A stretch of 38,075 nt of DNA, taken from positions 1-38,075 of the forward strand of contig RZZM01000009.1 of assembly GCA_009929845.1 (NCBI GenBank), written 5' to 3'. How positions within the stretch are numbered: the first letter of the stretch is position 1; each line of letters opens with the position of its first letter. Below the pieces are notes generated by a model. It saw nothing but the letters and a program-made list of their open reading frames with translations. It searched no databases and was not told the origin of the DNA. Position numbers and translations under genes: made by a program. Shown here piece after piece: positions 36,025-38,075 of this stretch. The DNA comes from Spartobacteria bacterium. Its GTDB lineage: Bacteria; Verrucomicrobiota; Kiritimatiellia; RZYC01.

Positions 36025-36043
36025 TTCAGAACTCCTTACCTCG
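36025..36043 (+). repeat. Dispersed intergenic repeat copy
   Basis: A perfect TTCAGAACTCCTTACCTCG, 49 bp after the peptidase stop. The match to the copy at 36796 extends further (CCTTACCTCGACCGTTGACC, 19 of 20). Confidence 0.85.
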
Positions 36044-36164
36044 ACCGTTGACCGCAGAATGATATTTTCATTGATTCGCAAGTAATCGCGGTGTTTTTTT
36101 TTATATCCACCTCCGAAGAGATACTGCGTTTGGAAAATGAAACTGACACCTGTAACACGAACAG

Positions 36165-36590
36165 ACAAGCCCGCCCTCCAGGTTTGCTGTACAAACATAA
36201 CCCTGGAGGGCGAGATTCCCATCGAGCCGGCCTGTACCCATGCCCTGTCTACCCCAAAAAAACCGCGGTGCCCCCGGGCTCTACAGAGTATCCTTCTTCG
36301 TCCCGCTCGCGGGGACTACGCAGGACAAGCCCGCCCTCCAGGTTTGCTGTACAAACATACCCCTGGAGGGCGAGATTCCCATCGAGCCGGCCTGTACCCG
36401 TGCCCTGTCTACCCCCAAAGAACCCGCGGTGCCCCCGGGCTCTACAGAGCATCCTTCTTCGTCCCGCTCGCGGGGACTACGCAGGACAAGCCCGCCCTCC
36501 AGGTTTGCTGTACAAACATAACCCTGGAGGGCGAGATTCCTATCGAGCCGGCCTGTACCCGTGCCCCGTCTATCATCAAAGAACCCGCGA
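36165..36590. repeat. Three tandem copies of a 160-bp hairpin repeat
   Basis: Copies start at 36165, 36325 and 36486; the third is cut at about 36590. Each has a hairpin (36172-36212, 36332-36372, 36493-36533): CGCCCTCCAGG pairs with CCTGGAGGGCG, with an inner TTTG/CAAA stem. A conserved GATCGAGCC-like block and CGGCCTGTACCCGTGCCC follow. Copies are about 95 percent alike. Open frames cross it in several phases because of the repetition and should not be called genes. A partial copy lies inverted at 4577-4645. Confidence 0.9.
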
Positions 36591-36598
36591 CGCCCCGG

Positions 36599-36640
36599 AA
36601 ACCTGAAAACCTGAAACCTGAGACCTGAAACCTGTAAAAC
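36599..36640 (+). repeat. Short tandem ACCTGAA-type repeat
   Basis: Five imperfect copies of a 7-9 bp unit (ACCTGAAA, ACCTGAGA, ACCTGTAAA) immediately after the hairpin repeats. No gene. Confidence 0.7.
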
Positions 36641-36795
36641 CCATCGTTTTCTGGTTCTCAGTCCCAACGGAGCGGCCACACCGTAGCCACGGGCAACGCC
36701 GGGGACGAATCATCCGTTCATGGCGCCCTGAAGGGACACTTCAATCCATCTTCCTCCCAACCCGGAGCGGCGCTTCGCCTGCTCTGGTCGACGGT

Positions 36796-36810
36796 CGAGG
36801 TAAGGATTCC
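36796..36810 (-). repeat. Dispersed intergenic repeat copy, inverted
   Basis: CGAGGTAAGGATTCC on the plus strand, the inverse of the core. It abuts the 48-bp palindrome that starts at 36811. Confidence 0.75.
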
Positions 36811-36858
36811 TTTACTGTCGAAACGATGCAACGATCGTTGCATCATTTCGACAGTAAA
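36811..36858. repeat. 48-bp near-perfect palindrome
   Basis: TTTACTGTCGAAACGATGCA continues into its own inverted copy with one mismatch in 24 bp and no loop. It could extrude a cruciform or bind a dimeric protein. The rest of 36859-37034 shows no gene. Confidence 0.85.
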
Positions 36859-37034
36859 GTGTGGGTTATGTTTGGGATATTCGGGGAACTGCACTGGACA
36901 GGCAGCGTGTTCTTCGCCAATCCGAATCGCACTCTTTTACTCACCGAACCTGCCGAAGACTGCTCCGCGGACGGAATGAAAATGTAAAAAGAAACTTTGC
37001 TATGCGTGACGGCTAATACTATGTTGGCAGTAAG

Positions 37035-37598
37035 ATGAAAATGAAAACAAAGCTGATGCTAATCGTGCCCGTGATCGCAGTGCTGCTTATTGCCGGCATA
37101 GCTCCTCTCCTTTCCGGATGCTCAACCACAAGGCAATACTCGATGCCTTTTGCCGAAGCCGAAGCAGCACTGCTCGACACGCTTCATCTCGACAAGAATC
37201 AAGTGCTGAACAACACTGTCATGGCTCAAGCAAAGGCTGAAGGTGAACTTGAGAAATCAATGTCGATGAAGCTCTTCGCCATAGACCTGCACGACCACAT
37301 TCCCGACAAACACCTCGCCTTCACCGCAAATCATATTTACAACATTGGAGCAAACGGAGGTGAATACATTCGTTTCGATCTCACCGCAAAGCAACCCGAT
37401 GTAACAGAGATCACGGTGAACTATACCGACTGGTGGGTCGGCATGTGGCCACCCTTCGTCTTTCTCAACCCAGGGACTAAGCGAGAAAAGAATATTCACA
37501 GGATAATCTGGCAGGGAGATCTACCAACAACCGATTCCACTTTATCAACTGAAGGCGCAGTTCCTTTGTCATCACTGAAAGAAACGATGGCACCTTAA
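37035..37598 (+). CDS. Small lipoprotein, unknown function
   Basis: 187 aa. The N terminus has a positive start, a hydrophobic stretch (residues about 7-26) and a lipobox 'LLSGC' with Cys29, so it is a lipoprotein. The mature part has 'FAEAEAALLDTLHLDKNQVLNNTVMAQAKAEGELEKS', then beta-rich segments 'EYIRFDLTAKQPDVTEITVNYTDWWVG'. I do not recognise a family. The ribosome site is weak. Base composition is more AT-rich than the neighbouring core genes, and it lies beside a toxin-antitoxin pair, so it may belong to an acquired region. Confidence 0.7.
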   Translation: MKMKTKLMLIVPVIAVLLIAGIAPLLSGCSTTRQYSMPFAEAEAALLDTLHLDKNQVLNNTVMAQAKAEGELEKSMSMKLFAIDLHDHIPDKHLAFTANHIYNIGANGGEYIRFDLTAKQPDVTEITVNYTDWWVGMWPPFVFLNPGTKREKNIHRIIWQGDLPTTDSTLSTEGAVPLSSLKETMAP

Positions 37599-37800
37599 GC
37601 GAACAAGAGAGAAAACCATATTTTCAATTCCGCTGCGCTCCATCGAAAAATGGTTACTCTTGACGTTCGGTGAAGGAATATGAAAATGACTGGAAGGCGA
37701 ACTGGACAGACCCTGATTGACGAACGTGGTGGTTGACATGGACAGGTAATTGATAAACCAAGGAGTAAGAAATAGACATTTAGTAAGAAAGGAACGCATC

Positions 37801-38046
37801 ATGGCAACAGCGACGATGTCGAGTAAGGGGCAGGCCGTCATTCCCAAGGAGATCAGAACATACATGGGGCTTCATCCGGGCGACATGCTGGATTTCCTGA
37901 TTCAGGACGATCATACGGTTGTGATAAAACCCGCCCGGCAGGATATCACGCAACTGCGAGGTTTATTGCATAATCCCGGGAGAAAAGCCGTTTCTCTTGA
38001 ATCGATGAAGAAAACAATCAAGCAGCGCGGGGGAGCAAACCGATGA
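37801..38046 (+). CDS. vapB: AbrB/MazE-type antitoxin (VapB-like)
   Basis: 81 aa from ATG 37801, with AAGGA 7 nt upstream; the frame extends back to 37750. 'MATATMSSKGQAVIPKEIRTYMGLHPGDMLDFLIQDDHTVVIKPA' is the SpoVT/AbrB swapped-hairpin DNA-binding fold. The C-terminal tail ('DITQLRGLLHNPGRKAVSLESMKKTIKQRGG') would wrap and inhibit the toxin. The stop overlaps the start of the next gene as ATGA, the normal VapBC layout. It should repress its own operon. Confidence 0.9.
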   Translation: MATATMSSKGQAVIPKEIRTYMGLHPGDMLDFLIQDDHTVVIKPARQDITQLRGLLHNPGRKAVSLESMKKTIKQRGGANR

Positions 38047-38075
38047 AGGGCTTGGACACGAATATATTGGTGCGC
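38043..38075 (+). CDS. vapC: PIN-domain toxin (VapC-like), truncated by the window edge
   Basis: The 11 codons visible begin 'MKGLDTNILVR'. 'DTNILVR' with D5 is the first catalytic motif of PIN-domain ribonucleases. With the overlapping AbrB-type antitoxin it forms a VapBC toxin-antitoxin pair. The rest lies outside the window. Confidence 0.85.
   Translation, partial: MKGLDTNILVR

Noticed and set aside
36091-36679. Several overlapping open frames of 90-170 codons in both directions
   Set aside because: They arise from the 160-bp tandem repeat being open in several phases. The protein would be a pure repeat artefact.

Overview
The window looks like a chromosomal segment of a Gram-negative, motile member of the PVC superphylum, most likely Kiritimatiellota/Lentisphaerae-like. 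This is an inference. It rests on P- and L-ring flagellar proteins and a LolCD exporter (an outer membrane), an McsA-McsB-ClpC set, a large secreted peptidase ending in a DxDGDG(x)nAGTDPTNP calcium-binding repeat typical of that group, and intergenic DNA packed with mosaic inverted repeats of the 'CCACGGATGAACGCAG' and 'CCACGGAGTGCACGGAG' kinds.

Layout. (1) 1-3030, minus strand: a restriction-type operon of an HsdM methyltransferase with its own N-terminal HTH domain, overlapping a YhcG/DUF1016 PDDEXK nuclease by ATGA. Its promoter carries a tandem 9-bp repeat. (2) 3275-4417, plus strand: a membrane-anchored SGNH hydrolase, bracketed by copies of a dispersed repeat (core TTCAGAACTCCTTACCTCG). 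(3) 4706-9449, minus strand: a nucleotide-sugar operon (PglD-CBS-PtmE fusion, LegB, HAD protein, LegC) preceded by a 49-residue ORF. It lies directly downstream of flgK and suggests flagellin glycosylation with a legionaminic-acid-like sugar. (4) 9467-19504, minus strand: flagellar and chemotaxis genes. In transcription order these are a receiver protein, cheY, a 104-aa unknown, cheX, a lipoprotein, a FlgM-like gene behind a near-consensus sigma-28 promoter, then flgF, flgG, flgA, flgH, flgI, flgJ, a flgN-like gene and flgK. (5) 19625-21856, plus strand: an exported coiled-coil/TPR protein. (6) 21857-23047: about 1.2 kb without genes, holding an inverted-repeat element and two copies of a MITE-like element with long terminal inverted repeats. 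(7) 23048-31532, minus strand: lysS, lolC, lolD, then ilvE, mcsA, mcsB, clpC. (8) 32292-35975, plus strand: a 1227-aa gingipain-family (C25) peptidase, also bracketed by the dispersed repeat. (9) 35976-37034: three tandem 160-bp repeats with hairpins, and a 48-bp palindrome. (10) 37035-38075, plus strand: a small lipoprotein and a VapBC-type toxin-antitoxin pair cut by the window edge.

How the parts fit. The minus-strand block from the chemotaxis genes through flgK to legC reads like one motility island: signalling, rod/ring/hook-junction building, anti-sigma control, then sugar-nucleotide synthesis. No flgL, flagellin, flgB-E, or later Leg enzymes (LegG, LegI, LegF) are present in the window. 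The lysS-clpC block is housekeeping (translation, lipoprotein export, branched-chain amino acids, protein-arginine phosphorylation quality control). The repeats sit almost only between genes and cluster around the plus-strand accessory genes, which suggests those are the mobile or rearranged parts of the region.
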